Shown here in pieces: positions 8,885 through 18,305 of a stretch of 64,000 bases of DNA. The notes beneath the pieces were generated by a model. That model saw only the letters and a list, made by a program, of their open reading frames with translations, searched no databases and was not told where the DNA came from. This DNA comes from Anabaena minutissima FACHB-250 (GTDB taxonomy: Bacteria > Cyanobacteriota > Cyanobacteriia > Cyanobacteriales > Nostocaceae), in assembly GCF_014697125.1 (NCBI RefSeq), contig NZ_JACJRG010000018.1, forward strand, positions 62,001-126,000, in the 5' to 3' direction. Position 1 is the stretch's first letter. Every line of letters starts with the position of its first letter. The translations under genes were made by a program, and so were the position numbers.

Positions 8885-9369
8885 AAAAATCGGCTACTCA
8901 TGGGAAAACCCACAACCAAATATGAATGTATACCTGATGCCGATGAAGTTAATAGGAGATTTTGAGATTTTGCACTCTGTGAAGTAGAACAAAATTTGTT
9001 TAAACAGCAGCCATCTTAATCCTTAATTAAAGTTCATAGCGGTGCAGCAAATTATAAACTGGAAAAAAGCCTGCTTACTCACAAAGTCATACACTACCAG
9101 GAAAAATGAGATATATAGTTGTAGTTATGCTTGAGAAACAGGGTGTAAGTGAGTTTATCTAGTGATAGGGAGTTGCAAAATAGAAGCTATGATGAGGCTG
9201 TATGGTTGACACAAGAGCCTGTTCTTTGCATAGATTGTAAATTAAGTATTAGTATTTTCTGGTATCTACCAGATAAAATCATCATCCCAAGTTGGATACG
9301 TCCAATTGAAGAGAAATGAGCGGTTTATATTGTTGAAGAAATTGCCAATCGCTGATCGGTGCGAACACT

Positions 9370-11568
9370 ATGACAAATGATGCGGCAACGCTCCTCCACT
9401 GCCCAAATTGTCAGGCTACAAACCTCCTGACTAACAAGTTTTGCCAGCAATGCTCCACACCCTTACCTCAACGTTACTTGTGGGTTGGCGGAAATGGTCT
9501 AGGTGTAGGTAGTCCCGGTGAATTATTAGCCGATCGCTATTTAATCATTAATAAATCTGTTGTTTTCGATACTACCCCTGGTCTACCTCCCCAATCACCA
9601 GAGGTAGAAAATTCACAACCCATTAGACCGTATCTCAGGCTAATTCCTTATCGCTTAAACGTTCCCCAGGTATATGGAGTCCTACAGCTATTTGAGGGAG
9701 ACAGCCCCAATGAAATTCTCCTCTTAGAAAAACCGCCAATAGTACCCGACAGCACAGGCCAACAAGTCAGTTTATGCAGTGGATTAACTGATGCTTGGGG
9801 TCATGCTACATCCATACGCCAACTCAATTGGTTGTGGCAAATTGCCCAGCTTTGGCAACCTTTAAAGAGTGAAGGCGTAGTCTCTAGCTTACTTGACACT
9901 TATCTATTACGGGTAGAAGGGACATTAGTACGGTTGTTGGAATTGCGTTTTGACCATGCTACAGCACCAGAATTACCGCAACTAGGCAAATTTTGGCAGC
10001 AATTAGTGAGCAGTGCCAAACCTGCGATCGCTGATTTTGTTGAGCAAGTTAGTAATTTATTGATTACAGGCGAAATTGATGCACCAGAATTGCTTATTGC
10101 CGTTTTAGACCAAGGTTTAAGAGATTTAGGGCAAACCCAAACACCCACCATTCAAATTATTACCAAAACAGACACGGGAACTAGGCGTGAACGGAATGAA
10201 GATGCCTGTTATCCCGCTAGTGGAACACTGTTGAGTAAACCACCTCAGACAGCTTTAGCTATTGTCTGCGATGGTATTGGTGGGCATGAGGGCGGAAATG
10301 TAGCTTCCAATTTAGCGATTGAAACTATCCAGCAGCAAGTCCTGGAGTTGACAAGATTACGTGCTGATTGTGTAGACCCATCAAGTGTGTTGGACGATTT
10401 AGAAAAAGCAGTAGCGATCGCTAACGACAAGATTAGTCAGCGCAATGATAGCGAAAATCGCCAGGGCAGAAAACGCATGGGGACAACCTTGGTGATGGCT
10501 CTACCTATTGCCCATGAAATGTACATTACTCATGTGGGTGATAGTCGTGCTTACTGGATTACCCGCCAAGGTTGTTATCAAATTACCCTAGATGATGATG
10601 TAGCCTCACGGGAAGTTAGATTAGGTTATGCCATCTATCGGGAAGCAGTACAGCAAGGTGGTGCAGGTTCTCTAGTCCAGGCTTTGGGAATGAGTCCCAG
10701 CAGTTCTTTACATCCCACAGCACAGAGATTTATTTGCGACGAAGATACGGTGTTTCTGCTCACTTCCGATGGATTGAGTGACTTCGATCGCGTGGAAGAA
10801 TATTGGGAAAAAGAAATTTTACCAATTCTCAATGGTGGCAAGAGTTTAGTCGATGTTGCTGATCGCCTGATAGAAATTGCCAACACAAAAAATGGACATG
10901 ATAATGTCACTATTGCTTTAGTACACTATCAAGTCAAATACTCTGAACCAGAGGCAACTATTCAAGTAATCATGCCCGATAGTGCCAGCATACCAACCGT
11001 GAATGCGACTGCACAACCGACATCACCAACATTACTAGAAAGTGACCCTGGGCAACAGACAAAAGTCTTACGTCAAAAAACTGACTTCAGAAATCTACCC
11101 TTAAATTTAATAGTTCCATTATTTTTAGCGATCGCAGTTGGTGCATTAGTCATCTGGGTCCAGTTCATATTGAAAAACAGAAATAACCCTTCTGAGATAA
11201 ACCCAAGTACGGTGATTACCAACACACCAGGAGATGCTAAAAATGAGGAGAGGCGATCGATAGATAACCTCAAAACTGGATGGATCATTAGAACCAATAA
11301 AGAAATTACTTCAGTTACAGGTGAAAAATTCCCATCTAATACAGTGTTATTTGTTGACAAAAAAAACACTCGACAAACTTCAGGGGATTATGAGGTGTAT
11401 TTGGATCTGTGTCCCGATCAAGACCGACCTCCACTAAAACAACCAGTCCTTTTTAAATTCTTAGACTTAAAAAGCTGGCAAGAAGAGGGGAAAGTAGATG
11501 CTTCACCACCCATAAATAAAGTTTCCTGCAAACCTCTTCCAGCAAACATATCTACGCCTAGGGAGTAG
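9370..11568 (+). CDS. membrane-anchored PP2C-type protein phosphatase with N-terminal zinc ribbon
   Basis: 732 residues. Residues 11-28 form a zinc ribbon (C11, C14, C25, C28). About 40-250 has no obvious fold. The PP2C (PPM) domain spans roughly 262-525: TGTRRERNED near 268, metal-binding DGIGGHEGG near 301, GDSRAYW near 390, SDGLSDFD near 465 and GHDNVT near 508. A hydrophobic segment at about 578-601 (LNLIVPLFLAIAVGALVIW) anchors it, followed by an ~100-residue C-terminal domain beginning RRSIDNLKTGW. That tail recurs in the neighbouring kinase. The enzyme should remove phosphate from Ser/Thr. It is first of a same-strand run with the kinase and the CHAT-FHA gene; spacers of about 250-280 bp suggest partly separate promoters. 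Confidence 0.88.
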   Translation: MTNDAATLLHCPNCQATNLLTNKFCQQCSTPLPQRYLWVGGNGLGVGSPGELLADRYLIINKSVVFDTTPGLPPQSPEVENSQPIRPYLRLIPYRLNVPQVYGVLQLFEGDSPNEILLLEKPPIVPDSTGQQVSLCSGLTDAWGHATSIRQLNWLWQIAQLWQPLKSEGVVSSLLDTYLLRVEGTLVRLLELRFDHATAPELPQLGKFWQQLVSSAKPAIADFVEQVSNLLITGEIDAPELLIAVLDQGLRDLGQTQTPTIQIITKTDTGTRRERNEDACYPASGTLLSKPPQTALAIVCDGIGGHEGGNVASNLAIETIQQQVLELTRLRADCVDPSSVLDDLEKAVAIANDKISQRNDSENRQGRKRMGTTLVMALPIAHEMYITHVGDSRAYWITRQGCYQITLDDDVASREVRLGYAIYREAVQQGGAGSLVQALGMSPSSSLHPTAQRFICDEDTVFLLTSDGLSDFDRVEEYWEKEILPILNGGKSLVDVADRLIEIANTKNGHDNVTIALVHYQVKYSEPEATIQVIMPDSASIPTVNATAQPTSPTLLESDPGQQTKVLRQKTDFRNLPLNLIVPLFLAIAVGALVIWVQFILKNRNNPSEINPSTVITNTPGDAKNEERRSIDNLKTGWIIRTNKEITSVTGEKFPSNTVLFVDKKNTRQTSGDYEVYLDLCPDQDRPPLKQPVLFKFLDLKSWQEEGKVDASPPINKVSCKPLPANISTPRE

Positions 11569-11645
11569 CTTGGGTTGACGTAAGGAAACCCAATATCATT
11601 AATTTATCTGAACTAACGCAAAGGAGTGAGGAGGTTTACGCAGAG
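11566..11645 (+). repeat. duplicated 3' flank, copy after phosphatase
   Basis: From the TAG stop onward, TAGCTTGGGTTGACG, GGAAACCCAA and ATCTGAACTAACGCAAAGG closely match 13367-13440 after the kinase. With the shared transmembrane and tail coding sequence, this shows the 3' part of one gene was duplicated with its flank. Confidence 0.75.
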
Positions 11646-11851
11646 GAACGCGAAGGTTTAATAAAGCTTTGTGTTGTGTGTTGGAAAATTAAGGGAAAAC
11701 TGTAATCAGGATGTTGATTGATAAGTGGTTGTTCATTTGAAATTGTGGATTGCTGATCAACCAAGATAAAAATTAAAAATTTGACAAGTAGGCTCAGGGA
11801 AAATTCGGTTACTATATCTACAGAATCCTTCTTAGTGATGCTTGTCAGATA

Positions 11852-13369
11852 ATGCTCTGCTGCCTCAATCCTGATTGTCCTAGTCCTCTAAACCCTGATG
11901 GTAATGTTTTTTGCCAGAGTTGCAGCGTACCGTTAATCAAACTGCTTGGAGGTCGGTATAAAGTTACCAATCTCCTTTCTAGTGAAGGTGGATTTGGCAG
12001 GACTTATCTAGCGGAAGATGTACATAAGCTTGATGAATCATGCGTAGTTAAACAGTTTGCACCGAAAGTCCAGGGTACTTGGGCATTGAAAAAAGCAGTG
12101 GAGTTGTTTAAAGAAGAAGCAAAACGACTGCAAGAGTTGGGCGAACATCCTCAAATTCCCACTCTGTTTGCTTACTTTGAGCAAGATCACAATATGTATT
12201 TGGTGCAGCAGTTTATTGATGGACAAAATCTGCTTAAAGAATTAGATACGCAGGGAATCTATGGAGAAGCTGACATTCGCAAGCTTTTGCTGGATTTACT
12301 ACCTGTGTTGAAACTTCTCCATGAGCGAAACGTAATTCATCGAGATATCAAACCGCAAAATATTATCCGTTGTAAAAGTGACAATCGTTTAGTCCTGATT
12401 GATTTTGGAGCTTCTAAGCAGTTAACCGCCACTGTCCATACACAAATGGGGACAACAATCGGCTCACATGGATATAGCCCAGTTGAGCAGATTAAAGGTG
12501 GTAAAGCTTATCCAGCAAGTGATTTGTTCAGTTTGGGGGCTACCTCCTTTCATCTGCTGACAGGAGTTTCCCCTTTTCATTTGTCGATAGATCATGGTTT
12601 TGGCTGGATGACATCTTGGGAAGAATATTTAAAAAGTCCTATCAGTAGTGAATTGGCTAAAATTCTTGACAAGCTGTTGAAAAAAGAAATTGAGGATCGT
12701 TATCAATCAGCAGATGAAGTAATTGAAGACTTGACTCGCAAAGCTGCACCACCTCCACCATTACCGCTAACTCAGCCTCTCGCAAAGCCTCCCGCAAAGC
12801 CTCCTGCTTCTCCTCAGTCTCCCCCCACAGTGTTTGTAACAAGTTCCACTGATATAAATCTACCCTTAAATTTAATAGTTCCATTAGTATTAGCGATCGC
12901 ATTTGGTGCAGTCACATTTTGGGTAAAAGCCTCAATTCGACCAGGGAAATTGGTCGGTATTCCGATTAATCGTCCTACTACCACTTTACCAGCAGCTACC
13001 GAACAGCCCCTACCACCGCCAAGGCGATCGCTCGATAATCTCGCTCCTGGATGGGCGATTCAAATCAAGAAAGAAGTTCCTTTAAAAAATCAGATAAGTT
13101 TATCCCCTACAACCTTTTTACAGGTTGAGGAGACGAAAAATTTCCTAGATAGTGACGATTACGATGTTTATTTGAGAATATGCCCTAATCCAACACAGCC
13201 AAAGCCAACACCAAAATTACCAGACATACCAATCCAACTTAAACACTCGCAATTGAAAACCTGGGAAGCAGAGGGGAAAATAGGTGTATTTTCAGCCAAT
13301 GCTGACACTACCTGTAACAGTTCTTCCGTAGACAGTCAATTACCTACCCCAAGCACACCCAGCAGGTAG
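11852..13369 (+). CDS. membrane-anchored Ser/Thr protein kinase with N-terminal zinc ribbon
   Basis: 505 residues. An N-terminal four-Cys ribbon (C4, C9, C21, C24) precedes a Hanks-type kinase domain at about 34-300: glycine loop SSEGGFGRTYLAED, VVK lysine near 66, catalytic HRDIKPQN at 162-169, DFG near 183, and GTTIGSHGYSPVEQ as activation-segment end. A Pro-rich linker leads to a membrane segment at about 337-360 (LNLIVPLVLAIAFGAVTFW), then a C-terminal domain starting RRSLDNLAPGW. TM and tail are paralogous to the phosphatase's, even at DNA level. Ribbon and kinase are predicted cytoplasmic; the tail is predicted periplasmic or lumenal. All key catalytic residues are present. Confidence 0.9.
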   Translation: MLCCLNPDCPSPLNPDGNVFCQSCSVPLIKLLGGRYKVTNLLSSEGGFGRTYLAEDVHKLDESCVVKQFAPKVQGTWALKKAVELFKEEAKRLQELGEHPQIPTLFAYFEQDHNMYLVQQFIDGQNLLKELDTQGIYGEADIRKLLLDLLPVLKLLHERNVIHRDIKPQNIIRCKSDNRLVLIDFGASKQLTATVHTQMGTTIGSHGYSPVEQIKGGKAYPASDLFSLGATSFHLLTGVSPFHLSIDHGFGWMTSWEEYLKSPISSELAKILDKLLKKEIEDRYQSADEVIEDLTRKAAPPPPLPLTQPLAKPPAKPPASPQSPPTVFVTSSTDINLPLNLIVPLVLAIAFGAVTFWVKASIRPGKLVGIPINRPTTTLPAATEQPLPPPRRSLDNLAPGWAIQIKKEVPLKNQISLSPTTFLQVEETKNFLDSDDYDVYLRICPNPTQPKPTPKLPDIPIQLKHSQLKTWEAEGKIGVFSANADTTCNSSSVDSQLPTPSTPSR

Positions 13370-13440
13370 CTTGGATTGACGCAAGGAAACCCAACATCCT
13401 TAAATTATCTGAACTAACGCAAAGGGGCGCGGAGGTTAAA
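13367..13440 (+). repeat. duplicated 3' flank, copy after kinase
   Basis: Counterpart of 11566-11645: TAGCTTGGATTGACG, GGAAACCCAA and ATCTGAACTAACGCAAAGG in the same order and spacing. Confidence 0.75.
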
Positions 13441-13625
13441 CAAAGGCTTTGCGTTTTGTGACCACTACACCCAGTAAGCCTAGTGCAACACAAACAAATA
13501 ATCGATAAACTTGTAAAAACCTGAAATAATACAGATAATAACTAAACTTAAATTTATAAGATCAAAATTTTCCTATAAATTGTTGGTAGATATTATTTGT
13601 GTCTAGCTGTTAGTGTCATGAATCC

Positions 13626-15215
13626 ATGCCATCCCTGAATCTGGCGATCGCCCGTCTCGTCAATACTGGCAATGATAGTTTCGCCATTTGGGTGGTTAAA
13701 GCTCCCTATCCCAGTGGCTACGTTTTGCATGACTGTGGATGGCCGGCTGAACTCACTCAAGTTTGGCAAGAATGGCAACAAATGTTTGCTGGTCATAGCG
13801 GTATCAATATTTCTACAAGCTCAACCCATCGGTCAGTCAATCAACTGCCTATGAATTTAGTCGCACCTCCTAGTGGACAAAATACTGGTTACAGCAGTCG
13901 TTTGATGCAATATTTGGGGATTAATCTGTGGCGTTGGGTGTTTGAAGGATCAATTCTCGGTAGTCTAGAACGCAGTCGTGGGATGGCGATGGGTCAAAAA
14001 ACACGGCTGAAATTTCGCTTGGAAATCCGCGACCCAGATTTGATTGCTCTACCTTGGGAAATTATGCAGCGAGAGCCTGGACAACCTGCTATGTCTCTCT
14101 CTCCAGATTTGCTGTTTAGCCGCACCACTAGCGAAGTTGAACACCTACCACTTTTACGCACCGATCAAGCTTTAAAAATTCTCTTGGTTCTCGGTCACGA
14201 TCAAAACCTGCAACTGCAAAAAGAAGCCGCTATCCTAGAGCAAACCCTCTTAAGTGGTGGACAGGTGGGTAGCTATGGTCAAAAGTATGCGTCTTGTACA
14301 GTTAAAACACTGCTGCAACCTACTCCCCAAGAGTTAATTCAAGAGTTAGAAACTAAAGCATACAATGTCTTTTTCTACGCTGGTCACGGTTTACCAAATC
14401 CCGACGGCGGACTGTTATTTTTGCGTCCGGGTATGACCCTTAATGGCATAGAATTAGCCCAAGTCTTAACTCGTAGTGCGGTGAAATTAGCAGTCTTTAA
14501 CGCCTGTTGGGGAGCGCAACCCGCAGCGATTAATCATCAAGCTATTCCCGCCAGTAGCTTGGCAGAAGTTTTGATTCGTCATGGTGTCCCGGCGGTGTTG
14601 GGAATGCGGGATGAAATTGCTGATCGTGAAAGTCACAGCTTTATCCAGGTTTTTGCTAAAGCTTTAAGGTCACGTAAACCAATTGACGAAGCAGTAGCGG
14701 AAGCGAGGCAAGAACTGTTAACACTGTATAAGTACAATCAACCTGCTTGGACTTTGCCAGTTCTTTACCTGCATCCAGATTTTGATGGGGAATTGATTAA
14801 AGGTGTCGATGAAGGTGTGACGGAATTACCGGATACAATCATTCCTAACTTAGATGATTCAGTACCTGTTGCCTGTTTGCGATCGCTTTCTCCCGGCGGA
14901 AGATCCTGGTTTTTAAGAATTGGTGTCACCCGCATTGGTCGCACTAAAGACAATGATATTGTCATCTCCGAACCCTCTGTTTCTAAACGACACGCTGAAA
15001 TTCTCTGTCGTAATACTTTTAACGGCACAACTCCAATGAGAACTTATTACCTCCAAGATTTCTCTACCTACGGTACAACCTGGTATTTAGGAACTAATGG
15101 TTGGCAACAAATACTCCGGGAGGAAGTACCATTACAATCAGGAATGCAGTTAAAGTTTGGTAGTTCTAGAGGAGAAATTTGGGAGTTTATGATTGAAGAC
15201 TCGAAAATTTCTTGA
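13626..15215 (+). CDS. CHAT-domain protein with C-terminal FHA domain
   Basis: 529 residues. The middle (about 180-400) is a CHAT caspase-like domain with the expected catalytic dyad: His254 in FFYAGHG and Cys294 in FNACWG, followed by AEVLIRHGVPAVLGMRDEI. Residues about 425-529 form an FHA phosphothreonine-binding domain with IGRTKDNDIVI, SVSKRHAE and a YGTTWYLGTNG loop. The N-terminal region (1-150) resembles the part that precedes CHAT in other cyanobacterial proteins. Known CHAT proteins are proteases acting in defence and cell death; activity here is inferred from intact motifs. Downstream of the kinase, its FHA domain suggests recruitment by phosphorylated partners. Confidence 0.88.
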   Translation: MPSLNLAIARLVNTGNDSFAIWVVKAPYPSGYVLHDCGWPAELTQVWQEWQQMFAGHSGINISTSSTHRSVNQLPMNLVAPPSGQNTGYSSRLMQYLGINLWRWVFEGSILGSLERSRGMAMGQKTRLKFRLEIRDPDLIALPWEIMQREPGQPAMSLSPDLLFSRTTSEVEHLPLLRTDQALKILLVLGHDQNLQLQKEAAILEQTLLSGGQVGSYGQKYASCTVKTLLQPTPQELIQELETKAYNVFFYAGHGLPNPDGGLLFLRPGMTLNGIELAQVLTRSAVKLAVFNACWGAQPAAINHQAIPASSLAEVLIRHGVPAVLGMRDEIADRESHSFIQVFAKALRSRKPIDEAVAEARQELLTLYKYNQPAWTLPVLYLHPDFDGELIKGVDEGVTELPDTIIPNLDDSVPVACLRSLSPGGRSWFLRIGVTRIGRTKDNDIVISEPSVSKRHAEILCRNTFNGTTPMRTYYLQDFSTYGTTWYLGTNGWQQILREEVPLQSGMQLKFGSSRGEIWEFMIEDSKIS

Positions 15216-15322
15216 AGCACGAGGGTTTCCCCAGTGAGACAATAAAATTCTTTTTTGCGGAAAATAGAATTTAACAAGTGTAGCTGTCAATATCCCTAAA
15301 CTACTTCATGAGGAAGGAATCA

Positions 15323-15961
15323 ATGACTCATCAAATTAACGGTTCAGATACTTGCCATTCTCTCACATCTCAAGTGGAATTAGAATTGTTAGCAGCTTTG
15401 TTAGAACCAGAAGATGCTACCTATCCTTGGAATCCAGCAGATAATGAATCAGAATCTTATTTTTATGAACTAGAACAACAGTTTGCGATGGCAGAGGTGC
15501 TAGAAGAAGAACTCACTAGCCGATCGCAAAGTTTTTTTCATCAATTAGATAACTTGTGGTTACAGGTGGAAAATTCAACATGTTACAACTGTAATACAAT
15601 TACGACTGCTGTGAGTAGTCTTCAAGAAAATTTACAAAAAGCTTTTGCGGCCAGCATACCTCAAAACTGGTTGAATGCGATCGCAGCTAAAGCCACAGAA
15701 ATTGTCGCCTCTCAACAATGTTTAGGTGATCAATTGATAGAGTGTGTCCAGGCTGTACTACCTAGCTGGGGAGCGGATGATCTGTCAATTTTAGCTCGTC
15801 CCTATGCCTATGCGATGCGTAGCGGTGAACCACATAAGATCGGTTCAATTAATAATGTGGAAGATTGGACAGCTCTATCAGAAATAGAACAGGCAAAAAT
15901 GGGAATGGCGATCGCCTACTATGCCCTTAGACAACTTGACGAATCTGAGTCTGAAGGTTGA
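15323..15961 (+). CDS. uncharacterised acidic protein next to CHAT-FHA
   Basis: 212 residues from ATG 15323, chosen because GAGGAAGGA lies 5 nt upstream; an ATG five codons earlier lacks a good ribosome site. The protein is acidic, rich in Glu/Gln and helical, with Cys at CHSLTS, CYNC and QQCLG, and no membrane segment. I do not recognise a domain. The C-terminal half (SWGADDLSILARPYAYAMRSG) looks well folded. It starts about 107 bp after the CHAT-FHA gene on the same strand and is likely co-transcribed, so it may be a substrate, adaptor or regulator of that protein. Confidence 0.75.
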   Translation: MTHQINGSDTCHSLTSQVELELLAALLEPEDATYPWNPADNESESYFYELEQQFAMAEVLEEELTSRSQSFFHQLDNLWLQVENSTCYNCNTITTAVSSLQENLQKAFAASIPQNWLNAIAAKATEIVASQQCLGDQLIECVQAVLPSWGADDLSILARPYAYAMRSGEPHKIGSINNVEDWTALSEIEQAKMGMAIAYYALRQLDESESEG

Positions 15962-16337
15962 TTAATAGTTTAATTTTTCTTGTGATTTTTTTAACCAGCA
16001 ATCTTAAATCAGGATCAGAAGGCGGGTTTTCAATTGCTAGAACAGGCAAGAAATAAAAACGTTTTCTTCAATATCCCTATATCTAAAATTGGTATGATTT
16101 GGCTCACAGAAGAAGCTTGTGTGGCATTCTTTCGATTAACTATCATTTGTTTTAAACAAAAATATGCCACAGTAAGCTAAGAATAAAAGAATCACAGAAT
16201 TCTGTCATCTACCCTAAGAGATAAAGATAGGGAATGATGAGTCATGAATGCTAGTAAAACACTACGGAAATAAAGCTACCATCTCAAATAAGTGAAAAGC
16301 TGACAAAATCAGTATTCTTTCTTTTGCCTTTTGCCTT
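15962..16337. other. convergent spacer
   Basis: 376 bp between two convergent genes. AT-rich; no strong terminator hairpin or RNA gene seen. Confidence 0.45.
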
Positions 16338-17678
16338 CTATTTTGGCCCCAGAAAACGAGTAGCAAAGTTTTGCGATCTCGTGGGTGATAATGCCCTCGC
16401 TTTGAGAATCGCCGCCATCAAAAAAGCGTAAGACAACACACCAACAACAACTAATAGTAAGTTATTACTGTGTCCGGCGGTATTCCACAAAGCATGGAGT
16501 GCAGCCGCGCTAAGATAGCCAACAGCCAGAATTTGTTTTGCATGACGGGGTTTGAGTGCAGCCAACCCGATGAAATATCCCAAATAACCACTGTAAGCCA
16601 TGTGTCCAGCAGGTAAACCCAAAATCCTCGCAATCAGAACTTGTAAACCTACCTCTGAACCTGCTTGTAAAGATACGGCTGGTACATATTGACCTAAAGT
16701 TTCTACTAAAGTAAAACCAACAGCAGAAGCCGTTCCCAAGAGAATGCCGTCTAAAGGTTCCCATACTCCTATCCGTTCGCGCCAGGGAGAGGGGAGTGCT
16801 AAAGCCGCCAGATAAGCACCAAGTATTGGCAAAGCTTTGAGTAATTCCTCCATCAACCCAGCGCCAAAAAAGTAGCGCACAAATAATTCTGTAAGGCTGC
16901 TGACAGGCTGATCTATCGGGGGTACATTACCAGGGAGAAGTTCACGAAAAACGAAGATAAAGAAACTTAATATGGGACTGAGTAAGATAATAATCGTCGA
17001 TAAAGCTGCGCCTACGAGCATCCACCAAGGCTTGGGTTTACCACACAGTTGGTAAATGAAATAGTAAGCAGCCAGTGCGATGTAAGAGGCGACAATTACC
17101 TGATTAGCTTGCGGCTGACCTACCGTAGCAAACATCAGCACCACAAATATCACTGTGAGAATTCCCGGTACAAGATAAGCTTTGCGAGTTAAATCTTTCC
17201 CCGTGGAAATAATCGGAAATAGTTGGGTAAAGCTGACAGCATCAGGCTTTGATTGTCTAGCATTTTTTGCTGATGGTAGCGGTGCAATTTGGTTTGTAAT
17301 GACCGTGGGTTGAGGTGCAATTGCATACTCGAACATAAATTGTGGCCCATCAGCACCCAATGCAATGCGATCGCCTGCGTGCAGTTCTTGACATCCATAC
17401 AAGCGTTGTCCATTTAAATAAGTGCCATTAGCACTATTCAAATCACAAAGTACCCAGTTAAATTTGCTATCTAAGGACGAAGCAACGGGACGAACCACAG
17501 CATGACGACGGGATACCATCCGGTACATCATGGCATCCAAGACAACTTGGCAGCTGGGGTCACGTCCAATTACTGCTTCTTTACTGGTAAGCGAGTAGCG
17601 AGATTCTGACCCAAATGCTTCTCCATTACCAGACACTAGCCTTAGAAAAGCACTATGTCTTGCGTTTTTGCCTGTCAT
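16338..17678 (-). CDS. FHA-PrsW fusion: putative intramembrane glutamic protease with phosphothreonine-binding domain
   Basis: 446 residues. Residues about 10-118 are an FHA domain (IGRD near 37-40, SRRH at 56-59, NSANGTYLNG at 81-90). After a linker come about eight hydrophobic segments (165-425) typical of the PrsW/CAAX-like protease family: catalytic-type EELLK at 277-281, E326 in FTLVET, H359 in GHMAYS and H395 in HALWN. PrsW in Bacillus cleaves an anti-sigma factor at the membrane. FHA fused to PrsW suggests recognition of phosphorylated substrates. It is convergent with the kinase/phosphatase/CHAT-FHA genes and shares their FHA theme. Confidence 0.85.
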   Translation of the reverse strand: MTGKNARHSAFLRLVSGNGEAFGSESRYSLTSKEAVIGRDPSCQVVLDAMMYRMVSRRHAVVRPVASSLDSKFNWVLCDLNSANGTYLNGQRLYGCQELHAGDRIALGADGPQFMFEYAIAPQPTVITNQIAPLPSAKNARQSKPDAVSFTQLFPIISTGKDLTRKAYLVPGILTVIFVVLMFATVGQPQANQVIVASYIALAAYYFIYQLCGKPKPWWMLVGAALSTIIILLSPILSFFIFVFRELLPGNVPPIDQPVSSLTELFVRYFFGAGLMEELLKALPILGAYLAALALPSPWRERIGVWEPLDGILLGTASAVGFTLVETLGQYVPAVSLQAGSEVGLQVLIARILGLPAGHMAYSGYLGYFIGLAALKPRHAKQILAVGYLSAAALHALWNTAGHSNNLLLVVVGVLSYAFLMAAILKARALSPTRSQNFATRFLGPK

Positions 17679-18305
17679 CGAGTTAGAGAGTGTCTTTCCA
17701 AACTAATCCACAAAAAAATACCTTGGCAGTAGGACTTAACCTCAGCCACACTAACAGCAGCATTGCTAAGTACACTATAGCTTTACTCTATGCGAATAAA
17801 TTCAAAATTTGCTCACTCAAAATTTAAAATTCTTTCAACCAGTTATTTCAACCAATTGTGGCAAGGATTTCCACTTCAAAAAGTATCCTTTGTACCTTGT
17901 TGATAAGATGTTTCAATGGGATTATATATCTCAGAGGTTTTGACAATACTGATATACATAAATATGTACAGATATGAACTAATTTATAGTATTATTTACC
18001 ACATCTAGAAACTTACAATAAGAAAATTATCCCATCTCTATAAATGCAAGGAAGCAGGGGGAGAGCAAGCAGTTTTAATGCTATAAATTGGAAGATTTAT
18101 TTTTCTCAATAAATTAAAAGTTTCTCAATATCTAGTAGAAATTAGTTTTTCAAAATCTTGACGATCAAAATTTTGTTTTTTTTAGTAGTATATTAACCAG
18201 AGATTTTATAGTAAACTCTCCTTCCTTGAACATCAGTTAAAGACTAGGAATAAAGTAAATTCCTAGCCTTAAATGTTGATTTTTTTAGCCTATGAATAAT
18301 TTCAA
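17679..18305. other. AT-rich spacer
   Basis: 627 bp upstream of the FHA-PrsW gene and downstream of the PfpI gene. Very AT-rich with short T and A runs. No gene, RNA or array could be supported. Confidence 0.45.
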
